A stretch of 21,236 nt of DNA from a virus. The notes beneath the pieces are model-generated. The model was not told the DNA's origin. It was given only the letters and a program-made list of their open reading frames with translations, and did no database searches. A program made the position numbers and the translations under genes. The stretch covers positions 1-21,236 of IMG/VR virus record IMGVR_UViG_3300023118_000029. One strand, 5' to 3'. Of this stretch, positions 12,128-19,103 are shown piece after piece (positions within the stretch are counted from its first letter, which is position 1; the number at the start of each line of letters is the position of its first letter).

Positions 12128-12155
12128 GATGGTTATGTAAATTTACATACATTTG
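12125..12155 (+). promoter_or_regulatory. Promoter P1 between terminators
   Basis: TTTG (12125-12128), a 19-base spacer and TACATTTG (12148-12155) match the Bacteroidota promoter in both halves. A 16-base perfect palindrome lies within the spacer and touches the -7 box. No open reading frame follows; the transcript from about 12162 would meet terminator T2 after some 65 bases. Confidence 0.65.
12134..12149. promoter_or_regulatory. 16-base palindrome, likely operator of P1
   Basis: TATGTAAATTTACATA is a perfect 16-base palindrome lying between the -33 and -7 boxes of promoter P1 and overlapping the first two bases of the -7 box. This is the usual place for a dimeric repressor to bind. Confidence 0.5.
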
Positions 12156-12161
12156 AAAAAG

Positions 12162-12228
12162 CCTCCTTCATTCACGAGCTGTATGTGTGAGCAACCAAAG
12201 TCCTTTCGTAATTGTCAGGGCTTTTTTT
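12162..12228 (+). ncRNA. Candidate small RNA (about 65 nt) between P1 and T2
   Basis: A promoter with both elements at 12125-12155 and a T-tailed hairpin ending at 12228 leave room for a transcript of about 65 nt with no start codon or useful frame. This is the layout of a free-standing small RNA. The start is estimated from the -7 box and could be off by a few bases. The sequence shows the signals; expression is inference. Confidence 0.45.
12199..12228 (+). terminator. Intrinsic terminator T2
   Basis: AGTCCT (12199-12204) pairs with AGGGCT (12217-12222), 6 bp with one G-T pair, loop of 12, then seven T residues (12222-12228). It is weaker than T1 and T3, but the T run is long. Together with promoter P1 it would define a short transcript. 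Confidence 0.65.
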
Positions 12229-12229
12229 G

Positions 12230-12237
12230 TACCTTTG
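12230..12237 (+). promoter_or_regulatory. Promoter-like box P2 after T2
   Basis: TACCTTTG fits TAnnTTTG and begins two bases after the T tract of T2. No TTG stands at the ideal -33 distance (TTTC, 22 bases away, is nearest). A transcript from about 12244 would run through the hairpin ATCCC/GGGAT (12247-12260), itself followed by a short T-rich stretch, to T3. Confidence 0.35.
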
Positions 12238-12287
12238 ACCCAACACATCCCACTCGGGATTCTTTTTGTTAATCTTTCATAAGCTAG

Positions 12288-12324
12288 TGGATAAGGTGAG
12301 GTGGTACTTCCTTATCCATTTTTT
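12288..12324 (+). terminator. Intrinsic terminator T3
   Basis: TGGATAAGG (12288-12296) pairs perfectly with CCTTATCCA (12310-12318), loop of 13, then six T residues (12319-12324). The loop and right arm carry GTGGTACTTCCTTATC (12301-12316), nearly identical to the leader stem-loop at 6131-6148. Confidence 0.88.
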
Positions 12325-12341
12325 ATTTATTTTAACAATTC

Positions 12342-12359
12342 ACTTTGAAACTTCAAAGT
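12342..12359. promoter_or_regulatory. 18-base operator-like palindrome at promoter P3
   Basis: ACTTTGAA-AC-TTCAAAGT (12342-12359): 8 + 8 perfect arms around two bases. It includes the TTTG of the -33 element of P3, so a protein bound here would affect the promoter directly. The small helix-turn-helix protein next to it may bind its own site. Confidence 0.5.
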
Positions 12360-12373
12360 AATCCCTATATTTG
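12344..12373 (+). promoter_or_regulatory. Promoter P3 for the small helix-turn-helix gene
   Basis: TTTG (12344-12347), 18 bases, then TATATTTG (12366-12373). Both elements match the Bacteroidota consensus. The ATG at 12378 is only 5 bases from the -7 box, so the mRNA should begin at or next to the start codon. Confidence 0.7.
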
Positions 12374-12377
12374 TTCC

Positions 12378-12527
12378 ATGCAAACAGAAATAAGAAAAGA
12401 CCTTGTGAAGGTTAGTACCTTCGCCCGTCAAAAAAACAAAAGCACTACTTGGGTTTACGATCAAGCAAAAGCAAAACTAATTACACTGGTATTAATTGAC
12501 GGAGTAAAATTCGTTAAAATAGCATAG
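12378..12527 (+). CDS. Small helix-turn-helix protein (excisionase-like)
   Basis: The start is the ATG at 12378 (MQTEIRKDLVKVSTFARQKN). The frame can be extended to a TTG at 12345, but that lies inside the promoter. The 49-residue product shows the layout of small MerR/excisionase-type DNA-binding proteins: VSTFARQKNKSTTWVYDQAK (helix, turn, helix), then a short strand pair LITLVLIDGVKFVKI. The last strand 'IDGxxFVKI' is typical. It probably regulates nearby promoters, perhaps its own, through the palindrome at 12342-12359. Only 5 bases separate it from the promoter box, so its mRNA is probably leaderless. Confidence 0.7.
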   Translation: MQTEIRKDLVKVSTFARQKNKSTTWVYDQAKAKLITLVLIDGVKFVKIA

Positions 12528-12573
12528 TACGGCTTTGCTATCTCCCAAATTAAGTAACCTTAAAATTTGAAAC

Positions 12574-12765
12574 ATGAAAATACTACTATTAAATGACGGC
12601 GGGGGGTGCGAATTAAAAGCATGGCTTTCTCGTGATTCCGAAACAATTAATATCTCTATCCAATGCGAATTACATCAAGTAAAGACAGAAGAAGTTATAT
12701 CCTTAGATAAGGAAGATATAGACGATCTAATATGTGAATTAACAGCTTTAAGAAATAAAATGTAA
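12574..12765 (+). CDS. Hypothetical 63-residue acidic protein
   Basis: The product begins MKILLLNDGGGCELKAWLSR, has alternating strand segments (ETINISIQCELHQVK) and ends in a helix (LDKEDIDDLICELTALRNKM). No family is recognised. It lies between the small helix-turn-helix gene and the replication genes. Confidence 0.62.
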   Translation: MKILLLNDGGGCELKAWLSRDSETINISIQCELHQVKTEEVISLDKEDIDDLICELTALRNKM

Positions 12766-12769
12766 TCGA

Positions 12770-13465
12770 ATGGAGTCAGGTAAAATAAAACATAGGAAAG
12801 GCCCAAAATATACTTTGGTAAATAATGAAATACTTAATTCTACTGATTTAAGTTGGAAAGCAAAAGGAATTATGTCATATCTAATAAGCCTTCCTGAAGA
12901 TTGGGAACTCTATAAAACTGAGCTTGTAAAAAGATCTAAAGACGGATATGAATCTATGATTTCTGGATGGAAGGAATTAGAGGCTTTAGGTTATATTGAA
13001 ACAAAAATAATAAAGTCAGGAAACCTTTTTTCTAAGTATGAGTACACAATAAATGACTCTCGCATTCTGGGTTTTACCGAATCGGGAATTACCGAGCCGG
13101 AAAACCCCCAACTAATAATTACTAATAGTAAGGTTAATACTAAACGTATTAACACTAATAATAAAGAAGCTATTTTTTCTTTTGAAGATTTCTGGCAGTT
13201 ATATCCAAAAAAAGTAGCCAAGGAAAAATGTCTAACAAAATTTAAAAATCTTAAATCGAATGAAATACAGGCAATAAAAAGTACACTCACTTCATTTTTG
13301 AATTATTACCCATTTCCTACGTATTCTCATCCTGATCCATTATCTTATCTTAATGCAAAAAGATGGCAGGATGAGATACCAGTCCAACCAACACAAGCAG
13401 AAGAACATTCAGTATTAACCAAAGAACAACAAGATGAGCTTGACGCCTATTTCAACAGATTCTAG
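12770..13465 (+). CDS. Replisome-organizer-like protein with winged-helix domain
   Basis: A 231-residue protein. Residues 13-80 are a winged helix of the type found in phage replication organizers: YTLVNNEILNSTDLSWKAKG, then IMSYLISLPEDWELYKTELV and SMISGWKELEALGYIETKI. A flexible middle part follows. The C-terminal part begins FEDFWQLYPKKVAKEKCLTK (about 138 on), the FWxxYPKK pattern common in phage replication proteins and helicase loaders, and includes PDPLSYLNAKRWQDE. It overlaps the primase-helicase gene by 32 bases, which fits a protein that loads or recruits the helicase. The role is inferred from domains and position. Confidence 0.72.
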   Translation: MESGKIKHRKGPKYTLVNNEILNSTDLSWKAKGIMSYLISLPEDWELYKTELVKRSKDGYESMISGWKELEALGYIETKIIKSGNLFSKYEYTINDSRILGFTESGITEPENPQLIITNSKVNTKRINTNNKEAIFSFEDFWQLYPKKVAKEKCLTKFKNLKSNEIQAIKSTLTSFLNYYPFPTYSHPDPLSYLNAKRWQDEIPVQPTQAEEHSVLTKEQQDELDAYFNRF

Positions 13466-15533
13466 TTTACAATTCATGCCGGTTAAGGCAAATAAGAAAC
13501 CAATTCATGATGGATGGCAAAATACAAAGAGGGATTATGATTTTTCAAAGGCCGAAGCGATTGGTTTAGTTTGCGGTTCCATATCCGGTAATGTAGAAGT
13601 TTTAGATATAGATTTAAAATATGATAATTCAAAAACTCTTTTTAAAAATTTAAAATTAGCTATCAAGGATGCTAATCCTAATCTCTTAAAAAAGATGGTC
13701 GTTCAGGAAACTCAAAGCGGAGGGTATCATTTTATTTACAAATGTGCCGCTATAAGCGGGAGTTTAAAATTAGCATCAAGATCAACTATCGAATCAGAGC
13801 GTGAAGAAACTTATAAAAAATCTTACATACACAATTACAATGAACTTGGACCTCAAAATTTACCAGAAGCCGAACGTGTCGAGAAATCAGTACTAGCTGC
13901 AGTTAAGTCACGAGACAACGACAAAGTAAGAGTTCTTCTGGAAACAAGAGGTGAAAAGGGACAGATATTAGTTGAACCATCGCCCGGTTATAAACTTGTT
14001 TTTGGAAATTTCGATTCAATACAGACTATAACTCCTGAAGAACGAGAAACCCTTTTTAATATTTGCTACAGTTTTAATGAGGTTTATAAGGAAAATTACC
14101 AAGAGAAAAAACTTCCAAAGAAAGAAACCAAAGGACTTACACCATCTGAAGATTTTAACGAACGTGGTGATGTAGTTGGATTGCTAATGGAGCATGGCTG
14201 GAAACAGGTGGGTAAACGAGGCTCTAAGATTTTAATGAAAAGGCCTGGTGATACAAAAGCAGAAAGTTCGGGTAATTACGACATTGAAAAGAAATGGTTC
14301 AGTGTATTCACTACTTCCACAGAATTTGAAGCTCAAACACCGTATAAGCCTTACGCAGTCTACACAATGCTTAAATGTGGTGGTGACTACTCAAAAGTCA
14401 CTAAGGTACTCGCAGATGCAGGGTATGGTGATAAACTAGAAACATTAGCTGATTCTAAAATCACCGTTCCTAGTATTGTTGACATGACAGATGATGATTT
14501 GTCTTTCTTGGCCACTGAAGCAGATTATGATGAATATTTGGCCAAGTGGAGAAACGGAACATTTGAGAAAGGTAAATCTACAGGAATGGAAGGCCTGGAT
14601 AAACATTTCCTTTTCAAGGATGGAGATTTGGTTATCATCAACGGTATTGACAACGTAGGTAAATCAACAGTGATTTGGTATCTGGCAATGTTGGCAGCTA
14701 TACTCCATGGATGGAAGTGGTTAATTTTTAGTTCTGAAAATAAAGTTGGAGGTATTGTCCGTAAGCTGATCGAATTTTATTGGGACAAACCGATATCTGA
14801 AATTACAGATGAACAATTTCGGGAAGCTAAGCAATTTGTAAAGGACCATTTTGATATAATCAAAGTTTCTGATAAGCTATTCAACTACCAAGACATCCTG
14901 AATATGCACACGAAGGCTTCTAAGAAGAAAAAATACAAAGGTTTGATGATTGACCCATACAACTCGTTAAAAGTTGATGTGCCGGCTAAAAACAAGCAAA
15001 ATACGTATGAGTATCACTATGAGGCAGCAAGTGTTATCCAGCTTTACGGAAAGAATAATGATTTGTCGATTTATCTTAACTGTCACGTAGGGACAACAGG
15101 CGCTAGGAACAAAGATAAAAATGGATTTACTCTTGCTCCGCAGAAAGAAGATACCGAAATGGGAGTTATGTTCGCCAATAAAGCAGACGAGTTTTTGACG
15201 ATACACAGGGTTACTCAGCATGAAACTGAATTTATGTATACAGAGATACACGTTCGTAAAGTTAAGGAGATCGAAACAGGCGGTAGGGTCACTTCACTTT
15301 TAAAACCAGTCTTGCTTAGGGGTAATTTGGGAATGACAGGATTTAATTATCATGCAAGCAAGTTATCTGGTTCATTTGGGTACAATCCAATTAGACAATG
15401 GCACGACTCGAAATTAAAAGCCGGACAAAAAAGTATTTTTGATGAACCTGAAGATTTATTCAATGTGGTTATGCCACACCAATTACCAGTAGAAGTTAAT
15501 AACATTCAAGATGACGGAGATTTACCATTTTAA
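13434..15533 (+). CDS. Primase-polymerase / DnaB-like helicase fusion
   Basis: A 699-residue replication protein. The N-terminal part (about 15-215) is a bifunctional Prim-Pol domain: PVKANKKPIHDGW, then VLDID with D58 and D60 as metal-binding residues, SGGYHF (95-100) with H99, and RGEKGQILVEPSPGYKL. A middle linker domain (245-340) follows. From about 380 is a DnaB/RecA-type helicase: STGMEGLDKHF, Walker A GIDNVGKST (404-412), Walker B LMID (D507) and NCHVGTTG as a sensor. Such fusions unwind DNA and prime it. The ATG at 13434 gives a 32-base overlap with the gene before; the ATG at 13476, after that gene's stop, is an alternative start. Tail ends DDGDLPF, a possible SSB-like docking peptide. 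Confidence 0.85.
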   Translation: MSLTPISTDSSLQFMPVKANKKPIHDGWQNTKRDYDFSKAEAIGLVCGSISGNVEVLDIDLKYDNSKTLFKNLKLAIKDANPNLLKKMVVQETQSGGYHFIYKCAAISGSLKLASRSTIESEREETYKKSYIHNYNELGPQNLPEAERVEKSVLAAVKSRDNDKVRVLLETRGEKGQILVEPSPGYKLVFGNFDSIQTITPEERETLFNICYSFNEVYKENYQEKKLPKKETKGLTPSEDFNERGDVVGLLMEHGWKQVGKRGSKILMKRPGDTKAESSGNYDIEKKWFSVFTTSTEFEAQTPYKPYAVYTMLKCGGDYSKVTKVLADAGYGDKLETLADSKITVPSIVDMTDDDLSFLATEADYDEYLAKWRNGTFEKGKSTGMEGLDKHFLFKDGDLVIINGIDNVGKSTVIWYLAMLAAILHGWKWLIFSSENKVGGIVRKLIEFYWDKPISEITDEQFREAKQFVKDHFDIIKVSDKLFNYQDILNMHTKASKKKKYKGLMIDPYNSLKVDVPAKNKQNTYEYHYEAASVIQLYGKNNDLSIYLNCHVGTTGARNKDKNGFTLAPQKEDTEMGVMFANKADEFLTIHRVTQHETEFMYTEIHVRKVKEIETGGRVTSLLKPVLLRGNLGMTGFNYHASKLSGSFGYNPIRQWHDSKLKAGQKSIFDEPEDLFNVVMPHQLPVEVNNIQDDGDLPF

Positions 15534-15535
15534 TT

Positions 15536-15808
15536 ATGAAATTTTTTATAGAACCATCAGGAGAATATAATTACACCGCTTTTGAAGCGGATGATAAAGT
15601 TTTTAAAATAGTTGGTACAGAGGTTCCGGACAATTACAAGACGATATTGGATGTGAAGGATACATTTAGGTCTTCGGACGGTGTATTTTCCACAAGAACA
15701 AGGAGACAAATTTATCAAGCCGCTTTTGAAGGGAAAATTACTCAAATAGAATCCAGTGAGATTAAGATCAAGTCTCCAGAAGGAAAAAGAAAAGGAAGAG
15801 CAGTCTAA
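15536..15808 (+). CDS. Hypothetical 90-residue basic protein
   Basis: The product begins MKFFIEPSGEYNYTAFEADD and ends in a basic tail KIKSPEGKRKGRAV. The centre has a strand-rich pattern and TRTRRQIYQAAFEGK. The basic tail could bind nucleic acid. No family is recognised. It starts 2 bases after the helicase stop, so it is in the replication operon. Confidence 0.65.
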   Translation: MKFFIEPSGEYNYTAFEADDKVFKIVGTEVPDNYKTILDVKDTFRSSDGVFSTRTRRQIYQAAFEGKITQIESSEIKIKSPEGKRKGRAV

Positions 15809-15838
15809 ATACAGTTACAGAAAGAAAAAATAGAAATT

Positions 15839-16345
15839 ATGGAAAATACAAAAGCAATAAATCACAAAGAGTGGGCCTATAAGATTATAGAATCCATAAG
15901 CAAGTCATTTCATGAGTATAGATTAAATGACCTTAATTTTGATTCCTACGGCAAGCATATCGTAATTTATGATAATAATCCTTGGTTTTATGAACAGCAT
16001 TTTAGAGAATATTACTTTCCTGTAGAGGATTGGTTTAAGCAGAAATATGGTATTACTGATGTCGAGTTTGAGTTTTCAGCTTTTGGGCACAATTTTATGA
16101 TTAAAAGATTAGATAATCGTGTGCCATTTGATATTTCTAAAATCACATTAGCTCCCATCTGGCATGAATTAAACAAAGGTTATTATCCGCCAGAATCCGA
16201 AACAGTTTGGTTATGGGCCGATGATGGATTAGGATTATCGAAAGGAGATTTTAATTATGAACTACAAAAGTTTTTATACGGTGGAGAAAAAAGAGAATTT
16301 ACACATTGGCAGAGCATTTTTTTACCAAAAGCACCTAACAAATAG
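15839..16345 (+). CDS. Hypothetical 168-residue protein, DUF551-like end
   Basis: An aromatic-rich protein: YKIIESISKSFHEYRLNDLN, then YDNNPWFYEQHFREYYFPVE, VEFEFSAFGHNFMIKRLDN and a C-terminal part ETVWLWADDGLGLSKGDFNY then FTHWQSIFLPKAPNK. The last part (a strand, then T/S-HW-x-x-x-x-LPKAP) resembles DUF551. The N-terminal two thirds are not recognised. The leader AATAGAAATTATG is the typical one for this phage. Confidence 0.65.
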   Translation: MENTKAINHKEWAYKIIESISKSFHEYRLNDLNFDSYGKHIVIYDNNPWFYEQHFREYYFPVEDWFKQKYGITDVEFEFSAFGHNFMIKRLDNRVPFDISKITLAPIWHELNKGYYPPESETVWLWADDGLGLSKGDFNYELQKFLYGGEKREFTHWQSIFLPKAPNK

Positions 16346-16348
16346 ATT

Positions 16349-16525
16349 ATGAAACAGAGAAAATTAAAATTTGGCAAGGAAGCTAAGCACACACATTGGG
16401 GTCGGGCTGGTATGGCCAGAAGCATGTATTCCGGTGGCTTCACAAGATGGATTTACGGCATTAAAGGAATTATCTCATACGAGGTATTGGAGTGCTGGGG
16501 AGATTTTAGAAATATGAATTTATGA
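16349..16525 (+). CDS. Small basic protein, 58 residues
   Basis: The frame begins MKQRKLKFGKEAKHTHWGRA and ends EVLECWGDFRNMNL. It is basic in the first half with His, Arg and Gly, and has two Trp-Gly pairs. Its stop overlaps the start of the PAPS-reductase-like gene (ATGA), so the two are probably translated together. No family is recognised. Too short for standard ORF finders but well supported by packing. Confidence 0.65.
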   Translation: MKQRKLKFGKEAKHTHWGRAGMARSMYSGGFTRWIYGIKGIISYEVLECWGDFRNMNL

Positions 16526-17298
16526 GAGAACAACATCAACCAAAGGCAGGTGAAAAAATAGTTGTTTGGTTTTCTTGTGGTGCAGCAAGTGCGGTAGCTG
16601 CAAAAATGACTTTAGATATGTACGGAGCTACGAATGAAGTTATAATAGTGAACAATCCAATAAAAGAAGAAGATGATGACAACCAAAGGTTTTTAAAAGA
16701 TGTTGAAAAATGGCTAGGAGTAAAAATACATTCAGCAATAAACTCTAAATATAAATCATGTTCAATAGTTGATGTTTTCGAAGATCAGAATTTCATGGCT
16801 AACGTTGGTGGATTAGCGTATTGTACACTTGAACTAAAACAAAAAGCTAGATTTGAATGGGAATTGAAAAATAGGCCCGACTGGACTGTTTTAGGTTTCA
16901 CTAAGGAAGAGGAACACAGGTTTGAAAGATTCCAGTTAAAAAGGTTGACAAGTTTATACATACTTCAAAATATAACCAAGTATGATTGTTTTATTATTCT
17001 ACAAGAGGCTGGAATAAAATTACCAAGACCGTATCTGTTAGGAATGCCAAATGCAAATTGCAAAGGCTGTATTAAAGCCACCTCCCCAACTTATTGGAAT
17101 CTAGTTAGGAAAATATATCCAAAAGACTTTGATGAACGTGCGAAACAAAGTAGAGAAATTGGAGCTAAATTGGTTCGGGTAAAGGGAGAAAGGATTTTTC
17201 TTGATGAACTTGATCCAAAATCAAAAGGAGCGCCATTAAAAGATTTAAGATTCGAATGCGGTATTTTTTGCGCTACAGATAGTTTTGATAAAAAATGA
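16522..17298 (+). CDS. PAPS-reductase-like (PP-loop) protein
   Basis: A 258-residue protein. The PP-loop is VWFSCGAASAVAAKM (15-29); the usual SGGxDS reads SCGAAS. Further landmarks: DDDNQRFLKDVEKWLGVKI, the Cys-containing YCTLELKQKARFEW, EEHRFERF, PNANCKGCIKATSPTYW and ECGIFC near the end. These match the phosphoadenosine-phosphosulfate-reductase-like PP-loop family common in phages. It can bind ATP or an adenylated intermediate and act in sulfur transfer or activation, for example in nucleic-acid modification. Paired cysteines (NCKGC; CGIFC) suggest metal or redox chemistry. The exact substrate cannot be read from the sequence. The gene shares overlaps with small genes on both sides. Confidence 0.8.
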   Translation: MREQHQPKAGEKIVVWFSCGAASAVAAKMTLDMYGATNEVIIVNNPIKEEDDDNQRFLKDVEKWLGVKIHSAINSKYKSCSIVDVFEDQNFMANVGGLAYCTLELKQKARFEWELKNRPDWTVLGFTKEEEHRFERFQLKRLTSLYILQNITKYDCFIILQEAGIKLPRPYLLGMPNANCKGCIKATSPTYWNLVRKIYPKDFDERAKQSREIGAKLVRVKGERIFLDELDPKSKGAPLKDLRFECGIFCATDSFDKK

Positions 17299-17459
17299 CC
17301 CTCTTTGAAAAATACCTTGGCCGTCCTGTAGAGGAAAAAGACAAGATATTCGAGCGGGAATGGTATATCTCCAAGCTCTACACTAAAAAACAAATGCAGA
17401 AACGCTGGGATAAGATTGGATTTAGGATGCCGGAAGTCGAACAATTAAAACTGTTTTAG
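17295..17459 (+). CDS. Hypothetical 54-residue basic helical protein
   Basis: The ATG overlaps the stop of the PAPS-reductase-like gene (ATGA). The product begins MTLFEKYLGRPVEEKDKIFE and continues REWYISKLYTKKQMQKRWDK to LKLF. It is a basic, mostly helical protein with several aromatic residues. No family is recognised. The overlap suggests a partner for the PP-loop protein, which is inference. Confidence 0.65.
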   Translation: MTLFEKYLGRPVEEKDKIFEREWYISKLYTKKQMQKRWDKIGFRMPEVEQLKLF

Positions 17460-17475
17460 TAGAAATATCTTGATT

Positions 17476-17529
17476 ATGGATATTTTACCTAATTTTATCA
17501 AAAATCTAAGAAACAATAAAAAAGTATGA
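17476..17529 (+). CDS. 17-residue leader ORF coupled to groEL
   Basis: ATG at 17476 opens an 18-codon frame (MDILPNFIKNLRNNKKV) whose TGA overlaps the groEL ATG (ATGA at 17526-17529). It has the usual A/T-rich leader (TTGATTATG). A coupled mini-ORF could serve to deliver ribosomes to groEL, or may be translated for its own sake. It may also be chance. Confidence 0.4.
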   Translation: MDILPNFIKNLRNNKKV

Positions 17530-19103
17530 CAAAATCAATCAAGTTTGGGGAAGAAGGACGTAAAATCCTTATGTCTGGTGTAGACCAGCTCGCAAACGCA
17601 GTAAAATCCACATTAGGAGCAAAAGGAAAGAATGTTATCATCGGAACTGATTATGGTTTGCCGATCATAACAAAGGATGGTGTGACGGTCGCTAAAAGCA
17701 TTATGCTTCCTGATGAAATGGAAAACATGGGTGCTGCACTAGTGAAAGAGGTTGCTTCTAAAACTGCCGAGGTAGCAGGGGACGGAACCACTTCGGCTTC
17801 AGTATTGGCGCAAGCGATTCTTAAAATGGGAATTGAAGCCGTTGATGGTGGTGCAAATCAAATGATGTTAAAATCAGGAATTGACAAAGCAACAAAAGCT
17901 GTAGTGGCCAACCTTGCTAAAATCTCAAAACCGATAAAAGGGAATAAGCAACTTATCAGCATAGCTTCAATTTCAGCGAACAACGATCCTGTAATTGGAA
18001 AGTTAATCGGTGAGGCTGTAGGGCACGTAGGTGTTAACGGAATTATCAACATCGAAGAAAGCGGTACTATGGAAACATACGTAACTAAAATCGATGGATT
18101 GAAATTTGGACAAGGGTACATCGATAAACACTTCGTAGTTGGCGCAAAGGAAAAAGTAGAGTTACTAAATCCTGTCATTTTGATGTACGATAAAAAAATC
18201 ACCAAAATGGCCGAAGTACTTCCTTTATTGGAGCAGGTAGCTAACGAACGTAGATCGTTATTGATTATCGCTGAGGACGTAGAAGGAGAAGCTTTGAAAT
18301 CTCTTATCGTAAACAACATTCAAAAAACGATTCAGGTTTGCTGCGTTAAAACGCCTGGGTATGGAGTTAACCGTTACGACCTAATGAACGACATTGCTGT
18401 TCTCACTGGCGGTATGTTCATTTCCGAAGACTTAGGTATCCGTCTTGAAGATGTGAACTTGGGTAACTTAGGACACGCTCAAAAAATCACCATCTACAAA
18501 GATAAAACGATCATTGCTGGTGGCGCAATTCAGAAAGAAGTTTTAGATGTGAAAGTCGAGGACTTGAAGGAAATGATTAAGCATCCTAAAGACAATGACG
18601 TTGCATTCTTGAAGTACCGTCTAGCCAACTTAACGAACGGTGTTGCCTCAATTCGTGTTGGTGGATCTACCGAAGTTGAAGTCAAAGAAAAGATTGACCG
18701 TATAGATGATGCTTTGAACGCTACTATCAGCTCATTAGAGGAAGGATATATCGCTGGTGGTGGTTGTGGCTTCGTAAAATGTTTAAGCTGCTTAGAAGAC
18801 TTAAAATTAACCGATAAAGATGAAGCTACTGGTGTTGGGATTATCCTTGAAGCAATCAAAACTCCTTTTATGCAGATTTTACAGAATGGAGGCCTTGATG
18901 GGGGAGATTTTCTGCAGAACGTTCGGGATGATGACTACGGTATGGGTGTAGACATCAAAACAGGTGAATATGTAAACTTGCTAAAAGCAGGAATCATTGA
19001 TCCAGCTAAAGTTTCCCGTGTAGCTCTTGAAAACGCAGCTTCCATCGCAGGAACGTTTTTAACAACAGATTGTATCATTTTAAACATTTCAGATTACGAA
19101 TAA
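17526..19103 (+). CDS. groEL: Phage GroEL chaperonin
   Basis: A 525-residue full-length chaperonin; all three domains are present. Equatorial: ITKDGVTVAK with D51, AGDGTTS (84-90) with D86 (E. coli D87), RIDDALNAT with D395 (E. coli D398) and GGG at 411-413. Apical: GQGYIDKHFVV (195-205), LLIIAEDVEGEAL. Intermediate: VGGSTEVEVKEK. These ATP-binding and hydrolysis residues look intact, so it should be active. It ends TTDCIILNISDYE and lacks the GGM repeat tail of bacterial GroEL. In the substrate site E. coli YLSPYF reads YIDKHF. groES follows with a one-base overlap (TAATG). Probably folds phage structural or packaging proteins with the co-chaperonin next to it. Confidence 0.95.
   Translation: MTKSIKFGEEGRKILMSGVDQLANAVKSTLGAKGKNVIIGTDYGLPIITKDGVTVAKSIMLPDEMENMGAALVKEVASKTAEVAGDGTTSASVLAQAILKMGIEAVDGGANQMMLKSGIDKATKAVVANLAKISKPIKGNKQLISIASISANNDPVIGKLIGEAVGHVGVNGIINIEESGTMETYVTKIDGLKFGQGYIDKHFVVGAKEKVELLNPVILMYDKKITKMAEVLPLLEQVANERRSLLIIAEDVEGEALKSLIVNNIQKTIQVCCVKTPGYGVNRYDLMNDIAVLTGGMFISEDLGIRLEDVNLGNLGHAQKITIYKDKTIIAGGAIQKEVLDVKVEDLKEMIKHPKDNDVAFLKYRLANLTNGVASIRVGGSTEVEVKEKIDRIDDALNATISSLEEGYIAGGGCGFVKCLSCLEDLKLTDKDEATGVGIILEAIKTPFMQILQNGGLDGGDFLQNVRDDDYGMGVDIKTGEYVNLLKAGIIDPAKVSRVALENAASIAGTFLTTDCIILNISDYE

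Noticed and set aside
12345-12377. TTG start for the small helix-turn-helix gene
   Set aside because: The TTG lies in the -33 promoter element and the extra residues are encoded by the promoter; the ATG at 12378 gives a compact domain.
17091-17444. 117-codon minus-strand frame opposite the PAPS-reductase-like gene
   Set aside because: Antisense shadow of two genes (16522-17298 and 17295-17459) with no motif of its own.
17858-18319. 153-codon minus-strand frame inside groEL
   Set aside because: It is the antisense shadow of a strongly coding, well-conserved gene. Its Ser, Ile and Phe-rich product is typical of such shadows. The same applies to 18530-18859.
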